Assembly (NCBI GenBank): GCA_963932465.1
Contig: OZ010786.1
Location: 532,397,073 to 532,461,072 of the forward strand
Reading direction: 5' to 3'
Length of the DNA: 64,000 nucleotides
Origin: Maratus speciosus
Taxonomy: Eukaryota > Arthropoda > Arachnida > Araneae > Salticidae
Position numbers and translations under genes: made by a program. Positions 1-10,841 of this stretch are shown here, in pieces. The notes beneath the pieces are model-generated. The model did not search any database. It was not told the origin of the DNA and saw nothing but the letters and a program-made list of their open reading frames with translations. Positions within the stretch are counted from its first letter, which is position 1; every line of letters begins with the position of its first letter.

Positions 1-164
1 CATAAGATTGCATAATGATACTCAGTCCTGCCATGCACATGAAAGAATTGGGCTGCGAATTGTAAATTTTTTGTAACATTTTAAGCTTTAAAATATGAGC
101 GTATTATTCAACGAAATTATTTACAGGCCCTGCACTCGGCATCGGACCATGATGATGGTAGTTA

Positions 165-232
165 TTCTGCTGGGAGGGTCTTGTTCAGCTAAAACTAAAT
201 CGGTAGGCCTTGTGGCCGGGCCTGAAACCATA
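165..232 (+). mobile_element. Truncated 3' end of a LINE related to the 1.1-6.3 kb element
   Basis: The segment starting GCTGGGAGGGTCTTGTTCAG aligns by eye (roughly three quarters identical) with the last ~65 bases of the LINE that ends near 6341 (GCTGGGTGGGGCTAGTTGAG there). It includes the shared ATCGGTA block and ends in GGGCCTGAAACC where the full copy ends in GAATCT repeats. No coding sequence precedes it that I can recognise, so it is probably a 5'-truncated copy of the same family. The ~165 bases upstream are unassigned. Confidence 0.5.
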
Positions 233-235
233 TAA

Positions 236-683
236 TATTTGTGCAACGTATGAAACTTAACCCTAGATCTACCGGGAATTTTATTCAAGTTTTAATAAAA
301 CGTTCTACACCAGAATTTTTATTTAAAACTATTTAACTTATTTATTTACCTTATTTTTGTCTGGTTTATATACTTAGTTTATTTTAAAGAAATTTCTGGT
401 TTGAATGAATATTTTGTATGTACCTGTCGGGTCCAATGGACCCGTCTGGTAGACGGAGGGTTAAAACAAAATCTGCTTATATTCTTCTCTATTAATATAT
501 TTAGTTTTAATGCTGATTTCAATAATATTTGTACATGTAATGGCTAAAATGGCACAATTGCTAGCTCTTATGTACGATTTTTTGATTATATTTCCAAACT
601 TTTTCCAGTGTTAAAAAAAATTAATTATAAAGTTGACATTACTTAATCAATGTCATTACTTAATCAATGTACTTTGACAAGTA
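236..683. other. Unassigned A+T-rich spacer
   Basis: I see no coding region or clear repeat structure beyond a small local duplication of ATTACTTAATCAATGT around 648-670. Confidence 0.5.
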
Positions 684-1110
684 CAGTAGATCCTCTTTTA
701 TACAAAACTCTTTTAATCCAAACTCTCGCTTAGCCTAAATCCATTTTTTAAGCTTTTTTTTTTTAACTATTACATTTCTCGTGTACAAGCGGTCTTTTTC
801 GAAACCACGAGTACAGATAAATATTTTGGATCACCTTTCTTAAAATTTCTTTGAATTTAACTTGAGTTCCCGTAAGAGATTTTTATTAGAGTAAAAATTT
901 TCATTACAAAAAATAATCATAAAAAAATAATAAAAAACCCCGCATCAATTTAAGTATAGAAGAAAAAAATTCAAATCATAAATCATGTAGAATCGCGTTA
1001 GAGCATGACAAAATAAGCTAAAGGCTACGGTAATGGTAGTGCAGTAATTAGTGTTATGAAGAGAAGTGCTGCATAAATATAAAGTTTTATGCAGAAAGCA
1101 GCAGAATGAC
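684..1110 (+). mobile_element. pogo/Tigger-like DNA transposon fragment
   Basis: A TA dinucleotide is followed by CAGTAGATCCTCTTTTATAC, which resembles the terminal repeats of pogo/Tigger transposons. About 300 bases downstream, in one frame from ~987 to ~1107 with several stop codons, the translation includes SMTK, AKGYGNGSAVISVMKRS and SFMQKA. This matches the helix-turn-helix region at the N-terminus of CENP-B/Tigger/jerky transposases, where the pattern is LAK-x-YG-x-G followed by an IK-rich helix. The rest of the transposase and the second terminus are absent, replaced by the LINE that starts shortly after. Inference: a dead 5' fragment. Confidence 0.45.
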
Positions 1111-1311
1111 TGTGATACTGGTGAACCAATAGTATTAAAAAAACTTCATGATAGAGCTGCAAAGCAATGGAAATCGAAACTTCAACAAACAAAACTTTGT
1201 TTCAAACACTTGTGAAATATGTAAAATGTACTTAATTTCAAAAGCAAAGTTCAGGTAGTTTATTAAAAAAGTCAAATAATACTGGCACTATAGGAGCAAA
1301 ATAAGAAGATT

Positions 1312-2492
1312 CAAGAAAATCTAGAAGAAAATTAACAAAACCATGAAGAAACAATAGAAGCAATAAATAAAGAAATGGATCGGCTAATGGAAGAGAATGA
1401 AAAAATGAAAGAACTGATTCAAGAGAAAGAACTAAAGTTAAAACTATCATTACAGTTTCCAGAGGAAAGGATTTAAAAAGTACTAAATTGGGAGAAATGA
1501 AGGAAATCTACGGGAAATTGAGGGCCTCACACCAAAAATTACAACAAGAAGTAGAAATAAAAAATGAACTACAAGAGCAAAACAATCAAGCATTGAAAAC
1601 AATGACAAAACTATATGGAAAGCTGGAAGAAAGGCTAGAAAACATAATAAAGCTCGCAGACCAAGTAAAAGAACCAGAACAAAGTAATTCGTTAAAACAA
1701 ACAGAATTAAATAAAGAATTCACATATGCCTCAGTAACATCAGCATCAGCACCGATCTACTCTAAATCAGCTTTACTGCTAACGAGAAATATAAATACAA
1801 GGCTTTCAATGTTTAGCATAAAAGAAGCACTCAATACAGAAATTAGCTTAAAGACAAACAAAATCAAAATATTCAGCACGCTCTCGAAGGATAAAAACAC
1901 ACTCATAGTGAGGTCAGAAACAAATTAAGATGTGGACAAACTGTCAGATCTGATTGAGGAAAGTGAGAAAATAAACTCACTGGTCTCATTAAAATACGCA
2001 GCAGAAAGGAGAAGGAAGATATTAATAATGGGAATTCCAAAAACTGTAACCGTATTCGAAAATTTACATAAAGAAATTTCAAGGGAAAAAGCAAAATCAT
2101 ATCAATTAATGATAGACTTGTATTACGCAATGACAATTAGGCTACTTAAAAAAGGTAGAATTTTGGTTGGCTTTTTGTCATATCAAATTAGACCCTACTC
2201 ACCAATCATAAGATGCAGCAACTGTCAATACTATGGGCATACAACCGGAAAATGTAGAAGAAACTCAACATGTGCGTATTGTGCTAAAAATCACGAATCT
2301 AAAAATTGCCCAATTCAAAAAGAAATAAGAAAACAGAAATGCATAAACTGCACAAACACAGCATTCCCAGATGGAAGAGCGTATGACTATAATCATGCAG
2401 CAAACTCACCAAGATGTCAAGTGTATCAAAATATAATGCAACAAAGAAACCTTATCAAGTTCAAGCAAATTCCCGTCGATAATCTTAAATAA
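1312..2492 (+). pseudogene. LINE ORF1: coiled coil plus zinc-knuckle gag-like protein, broken
   Basis: ORF1 would bind the element's RNA. The first part (1312-1476) encodes a Glu/Lys-rich coiled coil with one stop at 1333-1335 and ends at a stop. The reading then moves to a second frame (1488-2492) that is interrupted by one TAA at 1926-1928. Near the end are three zinc knuckles: CSNCQYYGHTTGKC (C-X2-C-X4-H-X4-C), CAYCAKNHESKNC (C-X2-C-X3-H-X4-C) and a longer CINC...H...C. The stretch before them (KKGRILVGF...YSPIIRC) matches the conserved segment that precedes the knuckles in I/Jockey-type ORF1 proteins. The open stretch starting at 1932 begins with GTG just after the stop, so that is not a genuine start. 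Confidence 0.85.
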
Positions 2493-2550
2493 AGAAAACT
2501 CCTCTAAAAATTCGAAAACAACAACTTCTTCGCTAGAAATCACAAATAGT

Positions 2551-5500
2551 TTGAAAGAAATAAAAATTGCTCAACTGAACCTTCAAAAAATACGTTCTGC
2601 GACAGCTTCACTGTTCGCATTTTTACTTAAAAATAATTACACAGCTGCATGTATACAGGACTGTTCCATAACAGCTAATAGGCCATATAGGATTCCAAAA
2701 ACAACACCATGCTACTCATCTCTGTCAAAAAAATGTTTCATCGTAATACTAGGCTCGAGAGTTCAACATTTACAAGTCCAACAAAATGATCACTCAGTGT
2801 TTGTAAATATTTTAACAACAGCGGGCTATTTAACATTGGGTACACAGTATACGGCACCATCGCAGGACATAAAAGAAGATTTACAGGCCTGGTCAAGTAG
2901 AAGGGGAATGTCCAATAAATTCTTGTTGTTGGGTGATCTGAATGCCCATAGTCAGCTTTGGGGATATGGAAGTGACGATGATAGAGGCCATCATGTCATC
3001 AGTCAAATGAGTACACAGCGTCTACTAGTTGTGAATAACCCGCACAGCACGTCGACCTTTGAAGTTAAACACTTGAAGGGATGGCCGGATTTAGAGCTAT
3101 CATCGTTTCAACTCTTTCAGTATATAAAAGGTTGGGAAGTTGAAGAAAGCATGGATTATGGAGATCACAGATTGGCAACAACGAGTCTTTCCCTACAAAT
3201 ACCAGATTTACCGAAACGTAGATACAGAACAAAAGGAATATCACTAACAAAATTTAATAATGCAATTAAGAAAAACATAGAAGAAAGAAACTTAAATTTC
3301 AAAGGTATAAGTACACCGGAAGAGTTTGAAGAAAGATATGAATTGTTCATATCACTGGTAAAAGAAAATTGTGAAACTCACTTCAATAAAAGGAAAAGGT
3401 CGTTCAAACCATCAATCTCGTGGTGGAATGAAAATTTGAGAAAACAAAGGAACTATGTTAGAGCTCTGAGAAAAGTTACGAAAACTCCGGAAGCAGAACC
3501 TGATAACTACATAAAATTCAAATCTGAAAGACCGAAATACAGAAAATTGATTCAAGAAGCAAAATCTGAAGCTTGGAAAAGTTTTTGTCGAAACACAAAA
3601 GAGTCTTACGGCAAGTTTAAAAAGATCGCTTTTCAGGACTTCTACAGGCAGGAGACTTACGCACTTTCAAACTCAACCCATCAAACTCAAACAAGACAAA
3701 CATTTTTTCAAGATATAGCAAATGAAATATTTGGATCATAAAAGGAAACCCAACCAAAAGGAAATATATTCAAACCAAACTTCACAGTACCAAAAATTTT
3801 ATTACAGGAAATAAAACAAGCAATCTATGCCTTTAACAAAAACAAAGCCTCTGGTCCAGATGAAATAGACCACGTAATACTCAGAAATCTATTAAAGACG
3901 TAGCCAGAATTAATACAAGACATGTACAACACATTATTAACTCTGAATTATTTTCCTGATGATTGGAAAGTCGGTGAAGCTGTTTTATTTCTAAAACCAG
4001 GCAAACCAGCAAATAAAGCGGCATCTTATAGACCGATAACCCTACTTTCAGTATTTGGAAAGATCTACGAAAAAATACTTCTAAAAAGAATAAATTATTA
4101 TCTGCATACAACAAATAAAACCTTTACTTCCCAGCATGGCTTCCAGGAAAATAGATCAACGGAAACAGCAATAAGAGACCTTTTCTCACAAATATATTTA
4201 CTTAAGCAAGACGATGTATATATTTCCCTCCTATTTATAGACTTTAAGAATGCATTCGACAACTTGCCGTGGGATATTACAATACAACAATTAGAAGAGT
4301 TACAAATAGAAGAAGCATATGTCAACACCATAAGGTCCTATTTATCGAAGAGAGGCATTTATCCAAATTGACTACTAGAAATCCTGCATTGACTCTCTAA
4401 GGGCTGCCCTCAGGGTTCCTGTTTAGGACCCTTCCTGTGGAGAGTGTTTATACAGAAGTTAATAAATTTACTAAGAAGAAGAGGATTTCGAGTGATAGCG
4501 TTTGCAGACGATATATTGTTGGTGGTGTATGGAAGAACAAGAAACATACTAGAAGAGATGGACAGTGAGGCTTTGCAAATAGTGAGTGACTGGGCAGACT
4601 TAAACCAAATGAACATCTCATATGGAAAATGTAAGGCATTAAATCTCTGAAAACCTAAATATCTAAAAAGAGCTCCAATCTTTAAAATAAATAATTACAG
4701 ATTGAAATCCGTAAATACGCTCCTATACCTTGGTTTAACCCTAGATAAAACACTGTCATTTTTGCTTCACCTAAGAAATAAAAGAACAGAGCTGAATTCA
4801 ATAATCCAGAATCTACTAAAACTTACATCAAAAAAAGGAGGAATAAATAAAAATATCTTAAAAATCTGGTATATAACAATCTCAGAAAAACAAAGATGAC
4901 GTATGGAGCAGCTGTTTTGTACGACCATCTACAGAAATCTCATAGGCTTCGCTTACTGTCCTCAATACAGGCGCAGTGCCTTCTTTTTTTGTCGGACGCA
5001 TATAGAAAAACGGCCACCCTTGCACTTTGTGTCTTAACAAGAATCCCTCCATTGCATCTCAGTGTAGTTCAGATTGCTACATCGGGGAAAGTACTAAGAT
5101 TGGGGACACCAGTAGAAGAATTTAGACCAGAATTCTATCAAAGTAAATCCCCAAATTCCTATGTCCTTACAAAAATTACCTACACAAGGCAAATGAAAAC
5201 CTCCAAATGGAAATACAAATCTACACAGACTGCTCCAAAATGGAAGAAGGGACGTGGTTAGCGTTTTGTGCATACGAAAACTCAATCTTGTGCCATACAT
5301 TTTAAACAAAATTAAGGATAGAAAACACCGTATACCAGACGGAAATGCTAGCGGTACTTCGAGCAGTAGAATGGATGGAAAAAAGCAAGTACGGAAGTGC
5401 AATAATATACTCAGATAGCCTCTCGAGTATACAAGCCATTGAAGACAGCATAACAAAAATAGCACTGGTCCAGAACATAATTCAATTACTACAGAATACA

Positions 5501-5992
5501 AATAAAAATATAATACTAAAATGGATAAAAGGACACTCCGGAATAGCAGGAAACGAGGCAGCGGATCAAAAGGCAAAAGAAGCAATCATAAATCCTAACT
5601 TATCAGAAGTATTTCTACCTTTCCCACCATCTCATCTCAAACGACAACTAAAATTACAAACACAACAGGAATGGCAGAGAATTTAGGACTCTGATCATAG
5701 AGGAAGGTTTACATATTCACTTCTACCTATTGTCTCAGAGGAGACATTATTATCACACAGAAACCTCTTCTTCTTTGCAACAAATCATGGGCCCTTTCCA
5801 TATTATCTTGTAAAGTTCGGAAAAACCGACTCGGGCTACTGCACGTGTGGAAAACGAGGAACCTCGCTTCACTACGTAACGGAATGCACACTAAAATCCA
5901 TATACCATCTCAGAATCTCCAGAACGATAGGTCTCTATTCATGGTTCAAAATAATCAGAAAACAACCAGCACTATTACAAAAAAAATTATAA
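2551..5992 (+). pseudogene. LINE ORF2: endonuclease, reverse transcriptase, RNase H, CCHC
   Basis: The polyprotein nicks target DNA and copies the RNA. The endonuclease (2551-~3200) shows LNLQ, IQDC (the usual catalytic Glu is Asp here), GDLNAHSQLWG, GWPDLELSS and GDHRLA. The RT follows in the same frame: KASGPDEID, YRPITLLSVFGKIYEKIL, QHGFQENRSTETA, IDFKNAFD, CPQGS and the FADD catalytic box near 4501. Stops lie at 3739, 3901, 4369, 4402 and 4648. A shift near 4890 moves to frame 3 (TYGAAV...RLLSSIQ) and another near 5180 to frame 2, which holds RNase H: YTDCSK, QTEMLAVLRAVEW, YSDS and KGHSGIAGNEAAD. After a stop at 5684 the C-terminal zinc finger CTCG...H...C lies at ~5839-5890. The final stop is at 5990. 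TTG at 2551 follows an in-frame stop and is unlikely to be the native start. Confidence 0.9.
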
Positions 5993-6341
5993 ACTGCATA
6001 ACACTGATTGAAAACAATCAAGGACTTTTCCAAATGCCTCCACAGGACCTATTATATGATAATGATGATCAGCTATTGAACTAATCAAACTTTTACTTTA
6101 ACAATAACACTAATTCTATAACTGTTTTAAAGAAACATTATATGTTATACGTCTGTAAAGCACTCAACTATCTTACTATTGTTACCTATACTTATTTCAT
6201 TATCTCAATTACTTGTTATTACCTACCATTATTTTATTACTCAATAATTGCTCTGTATTTTCTTTTATAAATATTGCTGGGTGGGGCTAGTTGAGCTCAA
6301 ACCAATCGGTACGCCTCCCAGCCTGGCTGAATCTGAATCTG
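5993..6341 (+). other. LINE 3'UTR and tail
   Basis: Non-coding sequence between the ORF2 stop and the GAATCT-repeat tail. Its last ~65 bases are shared with the truncated copy at 165-232, which supports this 3' boundary. Confidence 0.6.
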
Positions 6342-7630
6342 CAAGCAAACATTGCGCCAGCATTAATGTGATGACTGCACGAAAATTGATAATAATGCTG
6401 TTTTGTTAAGCTTTTAAAAACCTAATCCGCTTAGGAGCTAATTATTTTAATATTTAATCATTGTAAAACAGATGATTACTGCTGACCTTTATTAGATGAG
6501 AATTATAAGAGCACCTCTAAACTATACTAATGTCCATTATGAGTGCGTAAATGAAAAGTGATAAATTCCATCGGAATAATCTGTACGATGCATATATTAA
6601 CGTGAAAGACCGAAATTAGAGAATGTCGATTTTCCCCGGTGAATGTCAACGCATACCAAATACGTCAGTGAAAGACCGAATATTTCATTATGTTCTTGTA
6701 CATTCGTACCATCAGCGGTGTAAGTCGACAAGCACAGGTATGCTCTGATGGAGGTCGAAAAGAGAAGCCGAACTGAACATAGAGGCCATGGTTTGTCGCC
6801 TAATCCTTTGTTCTGCTGAGAGTCAATCAGCTTTGTCAGTGTTATGCAAGGTTTGATGATGCGCAAATATTTTCTTAAATTTTATTTGTTTATTTATTTA
6901 TTTATTTATTTTGATACCCTAATTTATGTTGAATGTTATATTGCAGTATTATTTTTAAGAATATTTGTTCAGAATATTTGTTCAAAGAATATTTGTTAAA
7001 AAAATCATACATTTGCCAAGTTTGTATAACATAATCATCTAACTAATTTACCAATGTGTTCCATTGCTCCAAATGGATCAGTTCTACCTCGCTGTAATTG
7101 CCATAGCACGGAAAATTTAATCCATACATATAAAATGAATTTAACAGAAATATGTCCAATAAAATAAATTTTTAAAGCTGTTTTGTGATTAAATATTATC
7201 GTGCTTATATTTTTATCCATACATGTGTTATTAACAGAACTAACAGTAATTTTCCGTCTTACATATTAATAGCAAATTACATGTAGTTAGGATATCATAT
7301 TTACATTAATTTCGGTTGCTAAAAGATGTAAGTTAACATATTAAAACCAGTAAAAGTAAGTTTATTTCGACTGTTTACATGCTTCAACTCTGCCCGAATC
7401 ATTAAAAAATAAATAAAAATGAAAATGTTCCAAAATTTTACGGTCTATGAAACGCCATCATTATATTTTTTACGCATTCTTACATATTATGCACGTTATT
7501 TTTATTTTACTTATCGGCATTTCTTTTCGTAAAACTTTAGTAGCTCGAGCCATAACTTTGGTGTGCTGAATGATGCTGTATCGTTACATATTAAATTTTT
7601 GCGTGTTACAATTTCTATTGTTTCTCTTAT
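6342..7630. other. Unassigned A+T-rich spacer
   Basis: No gene is supported. It contains a short TTTA microsatellite near 6885-6912 and three close copies of GAATATTTGTT at ~6957-6998. Open frames here have no family resemblance. Confidence 0.5.
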
Positions 7631-7634
7631 AATG

Positions 7635-7778
7635 TTTAGAGAAAGTTGCGCCGATGGGATACGAACCAGGGATCTAACGATCAGGTGGCGAGAACATTAG
7701 CGTCGAGTAAACGTCCAAGCCAGTTATTCTAAGCTAGTAACTCGCTTTATTCTGATCATGTGAGATGAGATCGCTACA
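7635..7778 (-). repeat. TRIM downstream (3') LTR, 144 bp
   Basis: Second LTR in - strand order, preceded by the polypurine tract. It carries GGTTCGTATCCC, which looks like a tRNA B box but lies within the LTR and is degraded in the other LTR. Confidence 0.8.
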
Positions 7779-7983
7779 TAATCCCTCCCCAGTGAGAAAT
7801 ACTTCTTGTTGACGTCTTACGAGCGATATGTACTCGTGAGCTTGCCAGGCTTATGTGCTGTGAGCGTTTCACGGGGTTAGCTTGCTGGAGATGATTTATT
7901 TGGTGTTGACATCTGTTGGTTAGGAAACGAGATGATTGTTTTTGAAGGTTGCGATTTTGCGTGCGTCTGGGCCGGGTCACCAC
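7779..7983 (-). other. TRIM internal region with PBS, PPT and a stop-free frame
   Basis: A 205-bp interior with PBS at one edge and PPT at the other. One - strand frame stays open across the whole interior (~69 codons, basic, beginning VTRPRRTQNRNLQ and reading into the LTR). It is too short and featureless for a Gag, so I read it as leftover 5' gag sequence or chance. It is notable only because nothing else is coding here. Confidence 0.55.
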
Positions 7984-8127
7984 TTTAGAGAGAGGGGCGC
8001 CGAAGGGATACGAAAAACGGAATTAATGATCAGGAGCCGAGAACGTTAGCGTTGAGCAAAAGGCCAAGCCAGTTACTCTAACCTATTAAATCGCTTTATA
8101 CTGATCATGTGAGATGAGATCGCTACA
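7984..8127 (-). repeat. TRIM upstream (5') LTR, 144 bp
   Basis: First LTR in - strand order, immediately followed by the primer-binding-site-like GTGGTGACCC. Equal length to its partner; differences are almost all substitutions. Confidence 0.8.
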
Positions 8128-8131
8128 AATG

Positions 8132-9104
8132 GATGGATAGTAGATTAGTTCGCTGGAGTAGAAAATTATTTTACTGCCACTGAAATCTATTTGGATGGTT
8201 TATTCTTTATGTAACTTTGATAGGGCTGTGGTTTTCTATTATATTTAATATCAGCTACATTCTCTTTTCTTCAATATTACAAGGTGTTAATTTGCTATAT
8301 ATCATATTTATTTAAAATTATTGTTCACATTTCACATATTTTATAGTTAGTGGTTCTAAAGTTATTATAAAATGTATCGACAAGATTCAAAATTAACAAT
8401 TTTGTTTCTGTTCATTGTGTCATAAAAAAATAATTTTATTTTCTATGCTCTGATTTGTTTATTTCACATGCGTTTATTATCATTATTATTTATATAATAG
8501 TGACGAACATATACATATGTATTTAATATTTAATTATTATTTAATTTATTCCTTTAAATTTCCTTGACAAAATATGTTTCGGAAAATAACTTTTAAAAAG
8601 TCTAGCAGCGTATATTTTAAAAATATATTTGCGGTTTGATAAAATATTTGTAATTAAATTCTGACATTTCTGAAGTCACATCATTTCACTGTTATTTATA
8701 TGATGCTGAATATTATACATTCAAGTCAAGATTTTCTTTCGAAATATATTTGTGCCATTAACAGATCTGACATTCATTTTTCTTTTCTGTCTTAAATATA
8801 TGGATCATATCACATGTCAGAATGAAATGTGTTATTTGTAAAGTTTTTTGTTTAAATTAAAAATATTTTATAGTCAGCGGTACTCCAGTTGTCAAAGGTA
8901 GAAGATAATATATCTTTCATGATTTATCTAACTTATTTTTTTGTTTGTTGTCAGTGGGAAAACAAATGTAGATATTCATATCTTTCGCAAAATAGCAGGT
9001 GAAAATCGATATGTGTACGACGCAGATATAAAAGCTAGAACAAAATAATTAAAAATAACAAATAATTACTGTTTGTCTTACACCAAATTATTTGTTCGTA
9101 AAGA

Positions 9105-9139
<35 letters not shown>

Positions 9140-9224
9140 TTTCTAGAATCAGAATGACTTTGATCATGAACCATCGAATGAAAAAAAAAAAGTTCTCAAG
9201 AATGGGTTTTATGTTCTTAGATAA
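8132..9224. other. Unassigned A+T-rich spacer with a 32-base A run
   Basis: No gene supported. An uninterrupted A tract lies at 9106-9137. Open frames crossing it are poly-Lys/poly-Phe artefacts. Confidence 0.5.
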
Positions 9225-9700
9225 AAATTTTCGTTTTAAAACTTTCCAACATAGTTCGAAATTGTTTATAAATTCGATTTGTTTGTAGGTTTGTCTTGCC
9301 GTACTCAAACTTGCGTAAATATATTCAGATGGCAATGTAATTCATGCAAATTATTGAAGTTCACTATGGCATGTTTGATATTTAAGATAAAATGTATAGT
9401 ATTTGCAGTTCGTTTATAATTGCGCTCAAACGAATTCAGTTAGAGCTGGTCTATGGATAAAATCGTTTACAGTGTATATTAATGATTTTACACTCTTTGA
9501 AGCATATTAAAATTTATATATATGTAACTCAGTCGCACTAAAAGATGCTTAATATAGAATATGGAGGACAGTTCTTTTAAAGAAACATGCAAAACAAATA
9601 GAGTACTTTCTATAAATAATAAAATATATATATATAGCATATGAATAGACCTTTTCAACTGTAGTGCACGTTTTAAAATCAAAATTTTTTTCCACATTAG
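9225..9700 (+). repeat. Dispersed repeat family R, copy 1
   Basis: Non-coding repeat. Shared landmarks with copies at 24.7 kb and 39.2 kb are TTTTAAAACTTTCCAACA, CACTATGGCATGTTT, ATGATTTTACACTCTTT and CGCACTAAAAGATGCTTAAT. Similarity is by eye, about 65-70%. No TIR or poly(A) tail is obvious, so the element class is unknown. Confidence 0.55.
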
Positions 9701-10437
9701 TTGCTGTGTATAAATTCAGATTATATCATGTAATTTCTCACTTTGCAGTTACACAAGTTTGTACAAGATAGTCTGACCTTTATACAGTCACATTTATGTT
9801 ACAGATTTTCCAGATACATTTTATACTTTACAAGAATCTAAAATCCTTAGAAATTACGAACATTTTATTTTCCATGTTAAATTTTCCAAGCACAATCTTC
9901 ATTTTTTTGAGAGAGTGGAGAAGAACATACTTCACGTTTGTCTACTTATAACCAAATGTGTTGAGCATGGGAAGTACAACGTAAACAGTATTGTGTTAGT
10001 GCGCCCTTTGTAAATGTAATATATACAAGAGAAGTAATTTATATCATAAACAATTATTCTATGCATTATTGCCACTTCGCATTGTGTGATTGTTTCTTGT
10101 TGAACAAGAAACGATTTTTATTGTTTTTAAATTTTGTGAAAAAATGGAAGTATCAAGTTTTAATATTAATGCAAATTTAATAGTAACTTCTTTTACGATA
10201 TTGCATGTCTTCCATGCTTATATCATTGTCTTTTGTATGAAATCAGGATCGTTACCACACCTTATGAAATCATGAAATCATAATAAAAGACTAGCTTTTT
10301 TCTTCCAATTTCTACAGCTGTAGCTTTATAATTATATTTTGTGCATGTATCAAGTGAAATTCAAACAGTTCTCAACAATTTATCTGACAGAAAAGGAAAA
10401 TATGCAATTGCTAAAACTACATCGGTATCAACAAACC
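9701..10437. other. Unassigned A+T-rich spacer
   Basis: No gene or repeat that I can support. Confidence 0.5.
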
Positions 10438-10841
10438 ACACTGGAAAATGAAATCTGTAAAGATATTAAGAATTTTCGATGAAACTGTGATGTCTAGAAC
10501 ATTTTATGTAACGGCAACAACAAACATTCGTGTAACAGATACACGTTTGCACTGTAAATCAAGAAATCTCTAAGGTTAATAAATCATTTGCAGGAAACTG
10601 GGTTGCCTATAACTGTTTTTGTAACTGAAACCCAGGTTAAAGATACAATTTAAGTAAGATTACTGTAATTTTAGTAGATTCTTTTGTACAGTTACAGATT
10701 TTACAGCTTTATAAAAACTAGTATTGTAGATTTACATCTTATTTTGTACAGTGTACAGATAAAAGTTCAGTATTCATACTGATTTCTGTAACTTTAAATC
10801 TGTAGAACTACATCTTTTTTTTTTTTTTTTTTTTCAGTGCA
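10438..10841. mobile_element. Possible MITE with CACTG-AAAA termini
   Basis: The left end CACTGGAAAATGAAATCTGT and the reverse complement of the right end (CACTGAAAA, a 19-base A tract, then CTACAGATTTAAAG) share the tip and an ATCTGTAA-like block. The interior repeats CTGTAA/TTACAG words many times. I could not find a target duplication, so the call is tentative. Confidence 0.35.

Larger units (their letters stand above)
1140..6341 (+). mobile_element. Non-LTR retrotransposon with RNase H, I/LOA-type, decayed
   Basis: This is a two-ORF LINE in its normal order: ORF1 (coiled coil, three zinc knuckles), ORF2 (APE-type endonuclease, reverse transcriptase, RNase H, C-terminal CCHC), then ~350 bases of 3'UTR ending in ~2.5 copies of GAATCT at 6328-6341. 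RNase H after the RT is characteristic of I, LOA, R1-like and Ingi groups, so I place it there and not in Jockey proper. Both ORFs carry stops and frameshifts, so the copy is inactive. The 5' boundary is uncertain: coding similarity is visible from ~1312 and possibly from ~1140. I found no convincing target-site duplication. Confidence 0.85.
7635..8127 (-). mobile_element. Complete TRIM: miniature LTR retrotransposon, 493 bp
   Basis: Two direct repeats of exactly 144 bp (7635-7778 and 7984-8127) enclose 205 bp. Read on the - strand, each starts TGTAGCGATCTCATC, carries an AATAAA- or TATAAA-like box, and ends CTCTAAA. Directly after the upstream LTR is GTGGTGACCC (7974-7983), the primer-binding context typical of Gypsy/mag-type elements. 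Directly before the downstream LTR is a purine tract, GGGGAGGGATTA (7779-7790). The element is flanked by AATG at 7631-7634 and 8128-8131, a perfect 4-bp target duplication. I count about 22 differences between the LTRs, roughly 15%, so it is old. No gag or pol is present. It needs a full-length relative for mobility. Confidence 0.85.

Noticed and set aside
5094..5585. 163-codon frame on the - strand, longest - strand frame near the LINE
   Set aside because: Antisense shadow of the LINE RNase H region.
7640..7700. tRNA-like B box (GGTTCGTATCCC) and A-box-like TGGCTTGGACG on the - strand, suggesting a SINE
   Set aside because: The boxes lie inside a 144-bp LTR with matching partner, PBS, PPT and target duplication, and are degraded in the other LTR.
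9073..9335. Lys-rich and Phe-rich frames on both strands
   Set aside because: Artefacts of a 32-base A tract.
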